Part shown: piece after piece, positions 39,901-49,258 of the stretch
Position numbering within the stretch: the first letter of the stretch is position 1
Layout: the number at the start of each line of letters is the position of its first letter
DNA from: Saccharomyces mikatae IFO 1815
Taxonomy: Eukaryota; Ascomycota; Saccharomycetes; Saccharomycetales; Saccharomycetaceae
Assembly (NCBI RefSeq): GCF_947241705.1
Contig: NC_079257.1
Location: forward strand, 372,001 to 436,000
Direction: 5' to 3'
DNA length: 64,000 nt
The notes under the pieces: generated by a model
The model's database searches: none
What the model was told of the DNA's origin: nothing
Seen by the model: only the letters and a program-made list of their open reading frames with translations
Made by a program: the position numbers and the translations under genes

Positions 39901-42729
39901 TTAGAGTTTCTTTTTTAGCTTATGCAATAACCCCTTTTTGTGTTTTGGCTTTTCTTTTGTCGCGGATGAAGAAGAAGAGGATTCAGTCGTCTTGGCATTG
40001 TTCGTGACATTCTTTGCTCCTGCATCGCGATTGTGATTGTGGTGGTGGTGATTGTGGTGGTGGGGTTGAGTAGCATTAATGGTGGTATTGTTATTCGATG
40101 GTCTTGTAGATTCTTTCGTTTCCTTCGTGGAAATTGATCTTGTTGGGCCGTTCTTATTACTCACCTCAGTCCTCTTCGTTTGCTCAGTAGTCATTGAAGC
40201 CTTAGACTGAACATCATTAACACTTGTAGCGACAACGGGCTTGATGTTCACATCCTTTGATACAGGGGTTTTCGTGGTATGGTCGTCCTTGACTTGGCTG
40301 TCATCGTTACCTTCACCGCCAGTGACAGCAATTTTTGGTATTTGATCAATTTTTCTCCTGAGTGCGTCTGAGGCGTTGCCATTAGGCAAAAGCTTACTTT
40401 TAGTGTCTAAAGCGTTGATATTGGTGACGTTCGAAGCTTCTGCACTGGATTTCACGTCCTTAATAGATTTTCCATCATCGTCGAATCTCAAGTAGTAGTT
40501 TTTAGAGGTTGGGATCGTTTCAGGTAATGTAGCGCCTGCAACCCCATATGATCCAACGGTTGGCACTTTCACCAAAGAGTTTCTCTTTTCGCTGTTATCT
40601 GAGGCCAATGGCTTTTCACCAGAAGATTCAGCTGTATTATTGTCTACAGATTTGGGTGCATCGGCTCCGCTAGCAGACGAAGAGGAGGATGATGGTGAGG
40701 TAGAGGATAAAGAGGATGGATCATTTTGGAATGGTGCAATATCTTGTGTCTCAAAGCCCTTTGCATCAGAGACAGGCTGTTCCCCGTTGGCTTCATGAGG
40801 CAAACTCTCTTTGGAAGGCCTTCTTCTTTGAATTAATTCTTTCTCGTTATCAGAGCTGAAATTAGGAGAAGGAATATTCTCAAAAGATTCTTGTTTGGAG
40901 GAGGTTTGCACGTTTATCACATTCATTGGCACAATGCCGTTTGAAACATCATCATGGGAAGATCTCAAAATACTAGAGAACAGGAAAAAAGCGGCAATAC
41001 TGACATGTTCGATAAAAACTGCATATAATACAATATTTGTCCATGAATGATTCATTGGATTTGCGAGGTACCAAAGCTTGTTCGTCTGAATCGAAGTACG
41101 AACGCCGACATCTGGTAGATTGCAATTTTGATACATATAGGTCAATGTGGCGGTGATGACGGAACCTAAGATGGCAAAAGTAACCAAGACAGAGTTCCAC
41201 AAACCAACCGTCAATTTTTTGGTTAGGGAAACGGAGGACAGCTTGTCGTAAATCGGAAAAGAGAAATATTCAGGTTTGCTGTAAAGAACAGCTTTTCTTA
41301 GATCGACTTGATAAACAACCAAATTAACTACCAGACAGATGAATGGAGCTAGTGGCCAAATTGTAGAAAACATGACGAGATACCCAAATTGCAAAAGGAG
41401 CTTCTTAAGGTTTGCATCCAGATCGAATGTTGCTCCCCATGGGTCTGTTTCATACAATTTAATCTTTGACCAGATTTTCATATCGGATGGACTTAGTTGA
41501 TTCTTGCTGATTTCATTCTCGGCTTTGACAAAGTTAGGATTTGGTCCATTGATTTTCTGTTGGACAATACTGACAAGACTTGGAACAAAATTTTCCATGC
41601 TGAATTGAATCACTTGATTGATGACAATAAAATAGAAAAATTGGCCTTCATAACGCTTTGTATCAATAACAAAATCAGAATCATGGGTAGGTAAACGGGC
41701 CAACATTGAGAAGGCATTAAAGAATTTGACTCTTATTTCAGTCGTTAACAAATGTCCCATTGGAAGGTAAAGGAATAATGTAATTAATAACGGAACATAA
41801 CTGGACAAGAAAACAATAACAAAGTTCTTTGCTTCTTTAGATTTTTTGGCACTCGAAACACTATTATGATTTTCCCATTTCGTCATTGGTTCTACAAAAT
41901 ATTTGTTATAAACTATCGTTAAAGCTGGAGTAAACGTGCAAATTAATATAGTGGGCAAAAATGATAAAATAGAAACAAATGGACCGTTGTATATTTGCTT
42001 GATGAAAATCTCCAATGCGAAACAATATAACTGAAACGATAGTAATACAGTACCGAAGAGCAAAGCAATGGGAATGAAACACCATTTTTTCAACATGGTT
42101 ACTGAACCGGCATTTCTTGGGGCTTTCTGCTTATCACAAAGAAATTCAACGGTAGAAAATGAAGAGTATTTACTCAATCTATCAGACCAGAATGGTTCAT
42201 ATTTGTAAAGCCAAAACGCTGCAAACGATAGAGTCCATAAAACGGTGAACAATGAGTATGTGGAATTGAACTCATATGTAAAATTAGATAAAAATCTAAT
42301 CGATAACCCAAAAAAGGAGAAAGGAATCAACCATTTTATATAGCTTTGTAAGAATGCAAAATATAAGGCCTGTTTCGGATTATTGGTTAAATTCGATAAG
42401 TTATACAGCTCGTACTGTTTTGGAGTCTCTAATATTTTTGACTTGCTTTTAGAGATCAGTTTATGCAAATCATTGGACAGCTCAGTATCGTGATATGGTA
42501 TAATCGATTCAATGAAGTCCAGATTTTGTAAAAACGAAAAAAGCAGCTTCGCATCATCCTGTTGAATTCTAATGAACGCATAACTCGTCTTTAAATCATG
42601 GCCGGGTTCGATGACAGAATGAATGTTTAAACGTTTGAATTCAATGCGCAAACTTTTCTCATTAGCACTTGAAGTATTGTTGAATACAATAACACAGTTC
42701 GGATCTAACGATGTAATTGTCTGCGACAT
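39901..42729 (-). CDS. IST2: Ist2, TMEM16-like ER-plasma membrane tether
   Basis: 942 residues (S. cerevisiae 946). This cortical ER protein links ER to plasma membrane. The N-terminal cytosolic domain (1-115) is followed by a TMEM16/anoctamin-type membrane region with about eight to ten hydrophobic segments (about 120-590). The long tail (590-942) is disordered, rich in Ser/Thr/Asn/Asp, with a His/Asn cluster (HHHNHHHHNHNRD) near 905. It ends in the basic signal KKGLLHKLKKKL, which in S. cerevisiae binds plasma-membrane PI(4,5)P2. The ATG at 42729 gives MSQTITSLDPN. Confidence 0.96.
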   Translation of the reverse strand: MSQTITSLDPNCVIVFNNTSSANEKSLRIEFKRLNIHSVIEPGHDLKTSYAFIRIQQDDAKLLFSFLQNLDFIESIIPYHDTELSNDLHKLISKSKSKILETPKQYELYNLSNLTNNPKQALYFAFLQSYIKWLIPFSFFGLSIRFLSNFTYEFNSTYSLFTVLWTLSFAAFWLYKYEPFWSDRLSKYSSFSTVEFLCDKQKAPRNAGSVTMLKKWCFIPIALLFGTVLLSFQLYCFALEIFIKQIYNGPFVSILSFLPTILICTFTPALTIVYNKYFVEPMTKWENHNSVSSAKKSKEAKNFVIVFLSSYVPLLITLFLYLPMGHLLTTEIRVKFFNAFSMLARLPTHDSDFVIDTKRYEGQFFYFIVINQVIQFSMENFVPSLVSIVQQKINGPNPNFVKAENEISKNQLSPSDMKIWSKIKLYETDPWGATFDLDANLKKLLLQFGYLVMFSTIWPLAPFICLVVNLVVYQVDLRKAVLYSKPEYFSFPIYDKLSSVSLTKKLTVGLWNSVLVTFAILGSVITATLTYMYQNCNLPDVGVRTSIQTNKLWYLANPMNHSWTNIVLYAVFIEHVSIAAFFLFSSILRSSHDDVSNGIVPMNVINVQTSSKQESFENIPSPNFSSDNEKELIQRRRPSKESLPHEANGEQPVSDAKGFETQDIAPFQNDPSSLSSTSPSSSSSSASGADAPKSVDNNTAESSGEKPLASDNSEKRNSLVKVPTVGSYGVAGATLPETIPTSKNYYLRFDDDGKSIKDVKSSAEASNVTNINALDTKSKLLPNGNASDALRRKIDQIPKIAVTGGEGNDDSQVKDDHTTKTPVSKDVNIKPVVATSVNDVQSKASMTTEQTKRTEVSNKNGPTRSISTKETKESTRPSNNNTTINATQPHHHNHHHHNHNRDAGAKNVTNNAKTTESSSSSSATKEKPKHKKGLLHKLKKKL

Positions 42730-43452
42730 TATATGCTTGACTTGCAGTGTTTGTTTTTATTTTTTTAGATTTGTTCAACAAAACAGTCATATACTGGCCG
42801 AAAACGATACTGATCTTTAAAAAAGGTTAAAGTTGATAAGAACAGTTATTAAAGCGATCGTTCAAATATCTTTCGAGCCCCCTATTTCCAGCTTCCCTTA
42901 TTAAAACAACAGCAATGGGGAAAAAGGGATATTGTCAAAGAAATCAATCGTAGCTGCGAAAAAAACTATACACTAGTTGAAGAATGTGGGCAACAAATTT
43001 CTACCACAAACCTTTTACAGTATCTTAGATCGATACAATACTGAAATATTTTGGTCTGAAAACAACAAGAGAAAAAAACAAATAAAGAAAAGTGCCCTTG
43101 TTTGTTCCGTCCTTAGTGGGAAAAATGAAATTCTTCTCGCAGAGTGAAAAAAGTCAGAAAAAGATCCTGCAAAAGAAGAAATAAATAAAACGCAAGAAAA
43201 TGTTTTGTGCTTCGTAAAGCCATGAAAAGTTATAATCAGTCAGTCTGTTAAAATAGATATAGAATAATGCCATTAAATTTATACAGCGAACCAATGCTGT
43301 GTGTATCTCTTGTTGGGGAAACTTTTCCAAAAGCACTACGGTGTGTCGCCTCTTGAGTATTTTAACGCGATTTTTTCGTTCTTCTGAACATAAAATAGAC
43401 TTTTCATTTGCAATATGGTGCAAGAAGAACAAAAATCAGAGGAACACGAATA
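42730..43452. promoter_or_regulatory. Divergent IST2/RFC5 promoter region
   Basis: 723 bp between divergent starts. An MCB-like ACGCGA at 43365-43370 lies 85 bp before RFC5 and would suit G1/S control by MBF, as for other replication genes. The frame of RFC5 is open to 43408 but only from a TTG. Nothing else is supported. Confidence 0.45.
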
Positions 43453-44517
43453 ATGTCACTGTGGGTTGATAAATACAGACCTAAGTCGTTGAACGCACTT
43501 TCGCATAATGAAGAGTTGACGGATTTCCTCAAATCTTTATCTGATCAACCTCGTGATTTGCCTCATCTTTTGCTATATGGACCAAATGGTACGGGCAAGA
43601 AAACACGCTGTATGGCGTTATTAGAATCCATATTCGGGCCAGGGGTTTATAGATTGAAAATTGATGTTAGACAATTTGTTACGGCCTCGAACAGAAAACT
43701 AGAATTAAATGTAGTTAGTTCACCATACCATTTAGAGATCACACCAAGTGATATGGGTAACAATGATAGAATTGTCATTCAAGAGCTATTGAAGGAAGTG
43801 GCTCAAATGGAACAAGTTGACTTCCAGGACTCCAAAGATGGATTGGCCCATAGATATAAATGTGTTATTATTAATGAGGCGAACTCATTAACAAAGGACG
43901 CCCAAGCCGCTTTAAGGCGTACTATGGAAAAGTACTCTAAGAACATTAGGTTGATTATGATTTGTGATTCCATGTCGCCTATAATCGCTCCTATAAAATC
44001 ACGTTGTCTATTGATTCGTTGTCCCGCACCAAGTGATAGCGAGATCTCAAAGATTTTGTCGGATGTGGTAACGAATGAAAGAATACATTTAGAATCAAAT
44101 GAAATTTTGCAAAGGATTGCCAACCAGTCGAATGGTAATTTGCGAGTCTCGCTGTTGATGCTTGAGTCTATGGCATTAAACAATGAATTAACATTGAAAA
44201 GCAGTAACTCTATTATTAAGCCAGATTGGATTATCGTGATTCAGAAACTAACGAGGAAAATTGTGAAAGAGAGATCTGTTAATTCATTGATTGAATGTAG
44301 AGCTGTTCTCTACGACTTGTTAGCTCATTGCATACCGGCAAATATTATCTTAAAAGAACTGACGTTCTCATTATTGGATGTGGAAACCCTAAATATCGAG
44401 AATAAAACATCCATCATTGAATATTCAAGCATTTTTGACGAAAGACTATCACTTGGGAACAAGGCGATATTCCACTTGGAAGGGTTTATAGCAAAAGTAA
44501 TGTGCTCGTTAGATTGA
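43453..44517 (+). CDS. RFC5: Replication factor C subunit 5
   Basis: 354 residues, the S. cerevisiae length. It is a small subunit of the clamp loaders (RFC and its variants) that place PCNA on DNA. The start MSLWVDKYRPKSL is the standard N terminus. Walker A is GPNGTGKKT at 43-51. The Walker B box reads IINEAN (139-144) rather than the usual DEAD form, a known trait of Rfc5, which does not drive hydrolysis alone. The SRC motif (KSRCLLIRC) is near 184. Its partner PCNA (POL30) is the next gene, on the other strand and convergent. Confidence 0.97.
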   Translation: MSLWVDKYRPKSLNALSHNEELTDFLKSLSDQPRDLPHLLLYGPNGTGKKTRCMALLESIFGPGVYRLKIDVRQFVTASNRKLELNVVSSPYHLEITPSDMGNNDRIVIQELLKEVAQMEQVDFQDSKDGLAHRYKCVIINEANSLTKDAQAALRRTMEKYSKNIRLIMICDSMSPIIAPIKSRCLLIRCPAPSDSEISKILSDVVTNERIHLESNEILQRIANQSNGNLRVSLLMLESMALNNELTLKSSNSIIKPDWIIVIQKLTRKIVKERSVNSLIECRAVLYDLLAHCIPANIILKELTFSLLDVETLNIENKTSIIEYSSIFDERLSLGNKAIFHLEGFIAKVMCSLD

Positions 44518-44677
44518 CGTGTGGTATATGTAATTAATACAGTGGAGGCTACATAATAGGCTGATATATAACGCATTCTCTCTTCATTTATTATATATTA
44601 ATTCTCATTCGAAAATTGATATTACTGTTTTTTGGTTTATTATTTTTTAGTATACAACTATATTGATATTTTATCAT

Positions 44678-45454
44678 TCATTCCTCATCATTAAATTTAG
44701 GAGCCAAGAAAAATTGCAGGAACCCACTCTTCAAGTCGAATTGGAATAATGCAGGAGCTTCGCTGGATAATCTGATACCGACCCTGTCAGAAAGCGAAGA
44801 ACCTTTAATGATATCCAATAGGTATTTAGCACCGAACGTCAAATCAACAGGTTGATCCATTTCAAGTTTAATGCTTGTTTCAGGATGTTCCATATCTACA
44901 AATGGTTTTATTATGACCGAACCTGAACCGATATCACCATCTGCGACGAATTTGATTGTTTCCTTAGTGATCATGATATTAATAGAATCACTCAGTTGGG
45001 ACAAATCACGAACAATCTTAGAGAATTCAGACGATGGTAAGGATAAAGTGGAGTCGTATTGTAATTCTTCAATCTTCAAGAAATCAGCATCGATATCCAT
45101 CAATTTCAGAGAATATTCGGCTATACGATCTTTTTTGGTATCTTCGAATAATAAGATGATGGAATCTGGCGTGTTATCAGCAATTAATGTCAATGTATCG
45201 GTATTGTTACCACAACGTAGTATCTTACTTAACGACGTTAAATCCATACCTAGCGTAACAGGATGGTCACATCTATATTCTTGGAAGGCTTCGACACCTA
45301 TTTCCAGAGAGACCAACAAAACTCTTGAGTCGTCCACAGCCTGTGCTATAATACCGTCTTCCTTACATTGGAAATTGACCAATTGAACACAGTCTTTAAA
45401 ACCATCAATGATTCTTTTGAAAAGGGATGCTTCTTCAAATTTGGCTTCTAACAT
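44678..45454 (-). CDS. POL30: PCNA, DNA polymerase sliding clamp
   Basis: 258 residues from MLEAKFEEASLFKRI to APKFNDEE, essentially the S. cerevisiae sequence. It forms a trimeric ring that holds polymerases and repair factors on DNA. Two PCNA folds are joined by an interdomain connector (about 118-135). K164, the ubiquitin/SUMO site, is in IMITKETIKF. The frame is open 12 codons further but only from a non-ATG, so the start is 45454. Upstream are two MluI-type boxes for G1/S expression. It faces RFC5 tail to tail. Confidence 0.98.
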   Translation of the reverse strand: MLEAKFEEASLFKRIIDGFKDCVQLVNFQCKEDGIIAQAVDDSRVLLVSLEIGVEAFQEYRCDHPVTLGMDLTSLSKILRCGNNTDTLTLIADNTPDSIILLFEDTKKDRIAEYSLKLMDIDADFLKIEELQYDSTLSLPSSEFSKIVRDLSQLSDSINIMITKETIKFVADGDIGSGSVIIKPFVDMEHPETSIKLEMDQPVDLTFGAKYLLDIIKGSSLSDRVGIRLSSEAPALFQFDLKSGFLQFFLAPKFNDEE

Positions 45455-45771
45455 TATTTCTCTTCCACCTATGTGCTTATATGCTTGCAAATTACCGTTG
45501 TCAATGAGAACGGATAAAGGGAAAGCGAGAGTAATAAGAAGAAAGAAAGAAAGGCTAAAGTAAAAATGTTTCTTATATAAAATTTTACGTTAGTGCAGGA
45601 AAGAAAGTACGAAAACCATGAGTCGAAAATAAAAAAATAATTGTTACGCGTTTCGCGTTCTGATGCCTTCGATTGAGTAGAAAAATGTGAACCACTTAAG
45701 ACATGAAGTATCAGCATATATTGTGCAAAAAGAAAGAGAATACATAAGAAAAAAGAAGGATATATAAGTAA

Positions 45772-45812
<41 letters not shown>

Positions 45813-45888
45813 CACATAATCCAGCCTACAAAACTTCTTTCCAAAATTTCGAGAGGACGTTGGAGATAAAAAATAATGGACCGTAAAA
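45455..45888. promoter_or_regulatory. POL30 promoter with MCB boxes and an AAT microsatellite
   Basis: ACGCGT at 45646-45651 and TCGCGT at 45653-45658 (ACGCGA on minus) form a tight MCB pair about 200 bp before POL30, the MBF binding form of replication genes. Further up, 45772-45809 is an (AAT)n run. The NHP6B 3' end borders the region. Confidence 0.75.
45772..45809. repeat. (AAT)n microsatellite
   Basis: About 12 perfect AAT/ATA units between POL30 and NHP6B. It makes spurious poly-Tyr or poly-Leu frames on minus. It probably varies in length between strains. Confidence 0.9.
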
Positions 45889-46188
45889 TCAGGCACGTGT
45901 AGCGTTATACAACTCCTTTTCGGACTCATATCTCTTTTTGTCAGCTTGTGCTTTGGATTCATAAGGTTGCTTCTCTTCGGCTGTTAAAGCCTTCCATCTC
46001 TCACCCAATATTCTGCCCACTTGGCCGAAAGTCACGTCGGGGTTCTCAGAACGGACAATATCTCTGTTCTCGTTAGCAAAGAACATATACGCCGACAGTC
46101 CCCTCTTGGGGGCGTTAGGATCCTTCTTTCTTCTGGTAGTCCTTTTCTTTGGTTCCTTTGGTTGCTTTGGTTCCTTGGTTGTGGCCAT
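45889..46188 (-). CDS. NHP6B: HMG-box chromatin protein Nhp6B
   Basis: A 99-residue non-histone chromatin protein that bends DNA in the minor groove and helps FACT and the Pol III machinery. The basic N-terminal arm (1-26, rich in Lys/Pro/Arg) is followed by one HMG box (about 27-95: [17 protein letters not shown] to [13 protein letters not shown]). The ATG is at 46188. The leader appears to be spliced: see the 5' UTR intron at 46214-46572. Its duplication partner in S. cerevisiae is NHP6A. Confidence 0.97.
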   Translation of the reverse strand: MATTKEPKQPKEPKKRTTRRKKDPNAPKRGLSAYMFFANENRDIVRSENPDVTFGQVGRILGERWKALTAEEKQPYESKAQADKKRYESEKELYNATRA

Positions 46189-46213
46189 AGCGCTAGTTAT
46201 GTATGTTAAAGGT

Positions 46214-46572
46214 CTAAAACTATTTAGTTAGTACTCTTGCCGTGTGTTACGATAAACAAAGGAGGAGGGCCTGCGGGATAGGAAGCATGATTGAGAATAC
46301 CATAGTGGAAAGCTCCCATGCTAACCTGAAATTAAGCATACCAATATGGGCGGCTATGCTACTACCACTAAGTCATATCCGGATTTCCTTACCTTTTGTG
46401 CCATAATTTTTGTTACAGCTGACTTATGAAAGTAACCATGTTCATTTACCCCTTTCTAACCTCCTATAAAGAGGAGAGTAGCCCTTAGCTGCATCCTGTT
46501 CTAGCTGAGCCAAACTATATGTTCTTGCCAAGCCTATTGTGGTCCGGTGGGACCACCCAGCGCCTTACATAC
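46214..46572 (-). other. Probable 5' UTR intron of NHP6B (YBR090C locus)
   Basis: On minus: GTATGT at 46572-46567, branch TACTAAC at 46233-46227, and 3' end TTTTAG at 46214, so 359 bp. S. cerevisiae annotates a spliced ORF, YBR090C, across the same sites. Here the matching upstream frame (RWRGDYKAQQVRLRQ, then WEFAVWETAPNTKLKNDFFA) is cut by TAG at 46637-46635. The splice signals survive while the reading frame does not, which favours a leader intron of NHP6B. Confidence 0.7.
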
Positions 46573-46841
46573 TTTGCGAAAAAGTCGTTTTTCAGCTTGG
46601 TGTTAGGAGCTGTCTCCCATACTGCAAACTCCCACTATTGCCTCAACCTCACTTGCTGTGCTTTATAGTCGCCGCGCCACCTAAAAAAACAAAAAAAACA
46701 CCAAAAACGGGTGAGGGGAATACACGTGATATCAATGCGGGTAACACATTAGGATGTCTAATTGTATACACAGGTTATATTGCTATACATGTCGACTACT
46801 TTACATGCAAAAATCACACACAATGCTCGTTCTATTTACAG
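46573..46841. other. NHP6B upstream region and TIM12 3' end
   Basis: This holds the presumed first exon of the NHP6B leader, an A-rich tract on plus at 46684-46698 (T-rich on minus), and the TIM12 3' end. A plus-strand frame over 46539-46886 is antisense noise. No separate gene is supported. Confidence 0.45.
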
Positions 46842-47171
46842 CTAATTCTTGGACTCTTCGGCCACCTCCTTTGGCAAAAATCGTGAATAATGTCGTAGTT
46901 GATTCTCTGGTCCAAACCCTCGTGTCTGTACAAATGCACCGATAAGACGGTTGCTGTAGTGCATCTTCGCCACACATCTGTCTATGCAACACTGTTCCCC
47001 CTTCGTGAGGTCAGGCTCACCGAACCCCTCATGTGGAATACACTTCTCAAGACATGTTCTAAGAATAGTGTTAAAAGTAGAGCACATCGCGTCGAATTGC
47101 ACGCCTGCCACATCTAGCTTCTCCTGGGACACTTCCTGGTTGCCCTTTAGAGCGTTTAAAAATAAGGACAT
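46842..47171 (-). CDS. TIM12: Mitochondrial import protein Tim12 (Mrs5)
   Basis: 109 residues, the S. cerevisiae length. It is a small Tim protein bound to the outer face of the TIM22 carrier translocase, which receives carriers such as Aac3 from Tim9-Tim10. The twin CX3C motif is clear: C40-LEK-C44 and C62-IDR-C66. Between and around them lie two helices. The end is charged (KEVAEESKN). The ATG at 47171 is directly in the short gap to the acid phosphatase cluster. Confidence 0.95.
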   Translation of the reverse strand: MSLFLNALKGNQEVSQEKLDVAGVQFDAMCSTFNTILRTCLEKCIPHEGFGEPDLTKGEQCCIDRCVAKMHYSNRLIGAFVQTRGFGPENQLRHYSRFLPKEVAEESKN

Positions 47172-47370
47172 CTTTGCTTTACTATTTTGAAGGTTTATCG
47201 CTGGAGCAACTACGAATGAATACTACAATGTGCACTTGATGCATATATTCCCTTCGGTTGAACTTTTTTTGTCTAACGCTGAATAATGTTCAAACTCGTT
47301 ACCCTATGTGAAGTGAATGTTGCAATTGTTAATGTGGGTATTTAAATTATAATTTCTATGTAGTTACAAA

Positions 47371-48774
47371 CTATTGCTTTAGTAGAGTATCATTGTAATG
47401 GGTGGTGTTCCAATCCCAGTAGAATGTTAATTCAGTGACGTTACTGACACTGCTGACGTTACAGACCTTTAGGAAATCAGTGCCAGCCACTCTCTTTTCA
47501 GCGTAGTCGTAGAAGTCATTTATTTCACAAGAGAAACCTGGACCAGTGGAACAGGATTCGAGTGGCACGACAGCGTCGTTGATGACGTATCTGACATAGG
47601 TGTCATTGGAACATTGGAACTTTTCAGTGTAGAAACGGGCACCTTGAGGAACATACCAAGACTTGCGGTAGGTGTTGTTCATGAATGAAACGTGGTCTGC
47701 AGTCAAAGTATTTTTGTCATCGATGATTCCTACGGTGGTCAAGTAGTTTAAAATATCACAATCGTGGAGGAAATTCATCCAGACCTTTAAATCATGCATT
47801 TCGCTTTGTTTCATCAACTTTAAAGTAGCATTGAACAAGTTGGCACCGACAGATTTGATCATATCATAACCTGGACCATCCTGGTAGAAGGAGACCAAGT
47901 CTTGGCCATAGGAATAACGGACCAATTCATCTTTGGTAAAGATATCACAGACATCACTGTAGCCCCTGGCATTTAATTCGTATGCACACCATGCAAACAA
48001 GTTGTCGGAATCAGTTGAGGTCAAATTCAAACCCTTGTTTTCCTTGTTTAATCTCTTGGCAATATCATCCAAGTATGTAGTATCGTACTGACTCAAAATA
48101 TCATCGAAAGCATCTCCATCCCAAGCCGGACAAGAATTAGCGGCACTCAAAGTGTTGGCACCAGCAGACATAGCTTCACTAACAGTCTGCAAGGAAATAT
48201 TGAATTGGTCACCTAAACCGTCAATGAAATATTGAGCGGTATCATGAACTCTTTCAGAACTGGCGGCAAACACTGGGAAGCTAGTTTTGTTTTCCAACAT
48301 GTAACCGTATTGTGCCAAAAATTCACGAGCATGTCTCTTGGAATCCATTTCACCAGTGTATGGATTCAAAACGTCATCAGAATTGGCAAGTGTGGTTTCC
48401 ATTTCCAAGTCATCATGATGACGAATAAAAAACTCATAATCGTCGTTCAAAAATGACAATGAGCCATTGTATGTACCAGTATAATTGGATAACTTGTACC
48501 AGGTTTTCAAGAGCGTTGCACCTTTGCTGAAAGTAGGATATCTTTCACCATGTCTAGCAAACATATGTAGTTGTTTCATCTCACAACCTTCAGGCAAATC
48601 ACGAGAAATACCGTAGTCTCCAGGGAAAGAGAAATATGGCCCAGAACCGCCCAAGAAGGGAATGATATCTTCTTGTGTACCAATCTTGGCAATGTCGGCC
48701 ATCTTACCTAGAGGGATTGTGCCTGCATTAACCAAAGAAGCGGCTAAAACTGAATAAACAACAGACTTGAACAT
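47371..48774 (-). CDS. PHO3: Acid phosphatase, PHO3 orthologue (copy 1 of 3)
   Basis: A 467-residue secreted histidine acid phosphatase. The signal peptide MFKSVVYSVLAASLVNAG is followed by GTIPLGK. The catalytic RHGERYPT motif is near residue 75, and the second active motif is HDCD (HDTD in the other two copies; the HD pair is kept). Many N-x-S/T sites mark a wall or periplasmic glycoprotein. Residues after RHGERYPT (FSKGATLLKTW) and AASSERVHD match S. cerevisiae Pho3, the constitutive, thiamine-repressed enzyme. The ATG is at 48774; the longer frame starts only from GTG. The promoter lacks CACGTG and CACGTT. Divergence is faster here than in copies 2 and 3. Confidence 0.92.
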   Translation of the reverse strand: MFKSVVYSVLAASLVNAGTIPLGKMADIAKIGTQEDIIPFLGGSGPYFSFPGDYGISRDLPEGCEMKQLHMFARHGERYPTFSKGATLLKTWYKLSNYTGTYNGSLSFLNDDYEFFIRHHDDLEMETTLANSDDVLNPYTGEMDSKRHAREFLAQYGYMLENKTSFPVFAASSERVHDTAQYFIDGLGDQFNISLQTVSEAMSAGANTLSAANSCPAWDGDAFDDILSQYDTTYLDDIAKRLNKENKGLNLTSTDSDNLFAWCAYELNARGYSDVCDIFTKDELVRYSYGQDLVSFYQDGPGYDMIKSVGANLFNATLKLMKQSEMHDLKVWMNFLHDCDILNYLTTVGIIDDKNTLTADHVSFMNNTYRKSWYVPQGARFYTEKFQCSNDTYVRYVINDAVVPLESCSTGPGFSCEINDFYDYAEKRVAGTDFLKVCNVSSVSNVTELTFYWDWNTTHYNDTLLKQ

Positions 48775-49258
48775 AGTTGTTCCAAATGACACTTAATATG
48801 CTGATGTTCTTCCTCTAAAAAAGAGATAATCGAGCCAAACCTCATCCTATAAGCATTGACAATTTATATACGATTTATCCATTCATTTCAGGCTGTTTAC
48901 ATTACCTAAATTGGAATAATGACCTATTTTCTCTTAACTCTTATTTTTTTCCATTTTGCGACACTAGTTCTTCGAGTTTCCTAATACGGCATATGCGCTT
49001 ATTGTTTTCTCCTGCATATTACATCAGTAAAGTTTTCCTTTATAATAGAAACTGATGCTACGTGACACACAATACAGTTGTGCCTAATTAGGAAACCAAC
49101 GTACATATATACTACGTCGTTTTTTGTACGATGTTCGAAACAAGAATTACACTTTTTTAGTAGTTTCCGAAGAATGTGCAACAGTTTTCAACTTATGGTA
49201 ATATGGAGATAAAAAATTAATATGGGTATTTAGATTATAATTTCTATGTAGTTACAAA
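48775..49258. promoter_or_regulatory. Promoter of acid phosphatase copy 1
   Basis: 484 bp. The part near 48960-49010 (TTCGAGTTTCCTAATACGG, then CATATGCGCTTA) is homologous to the region 50870-50905 before copy 2, so the two promoters share ancestry. No Pho4 core (CACGTG or CACGTT) is seen; TACGTGAC near 49060 is the closest. The right end (49221-49258) is the 3' flank of copy 2, which matches that of copy 1. Confidence 0.5.

Noticed and set aside
44871-45386. 171-codon plus-strand frame opposite POL30
   Set aside because: It lies wholly inside the conserved PCNA gene on the other strand; it probably equals the dubious S. cerevisiae ORF YBR089W.
45644-45962. Tyr- or Leu-rich minus frames near NHP6B
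   Set aside because: Created by the AAT microsatellite; not coding.
46539-46886. 115-codon plus-strand frame over the NHP6B leader
   Set aside because: Antisense to the conserved leader and overlapping the TIM12 3' end; no homology.
48774-48792. Upstream non-ATG starts (GTG/TTG) for phosphatase copies 1 and 3, PFF1, ECM8, RFC5, POL30 and RXT2
   Set aside because: Nuclear yeast genes start at ATG; in each case an internal ATG gives the N terminus known from the family.
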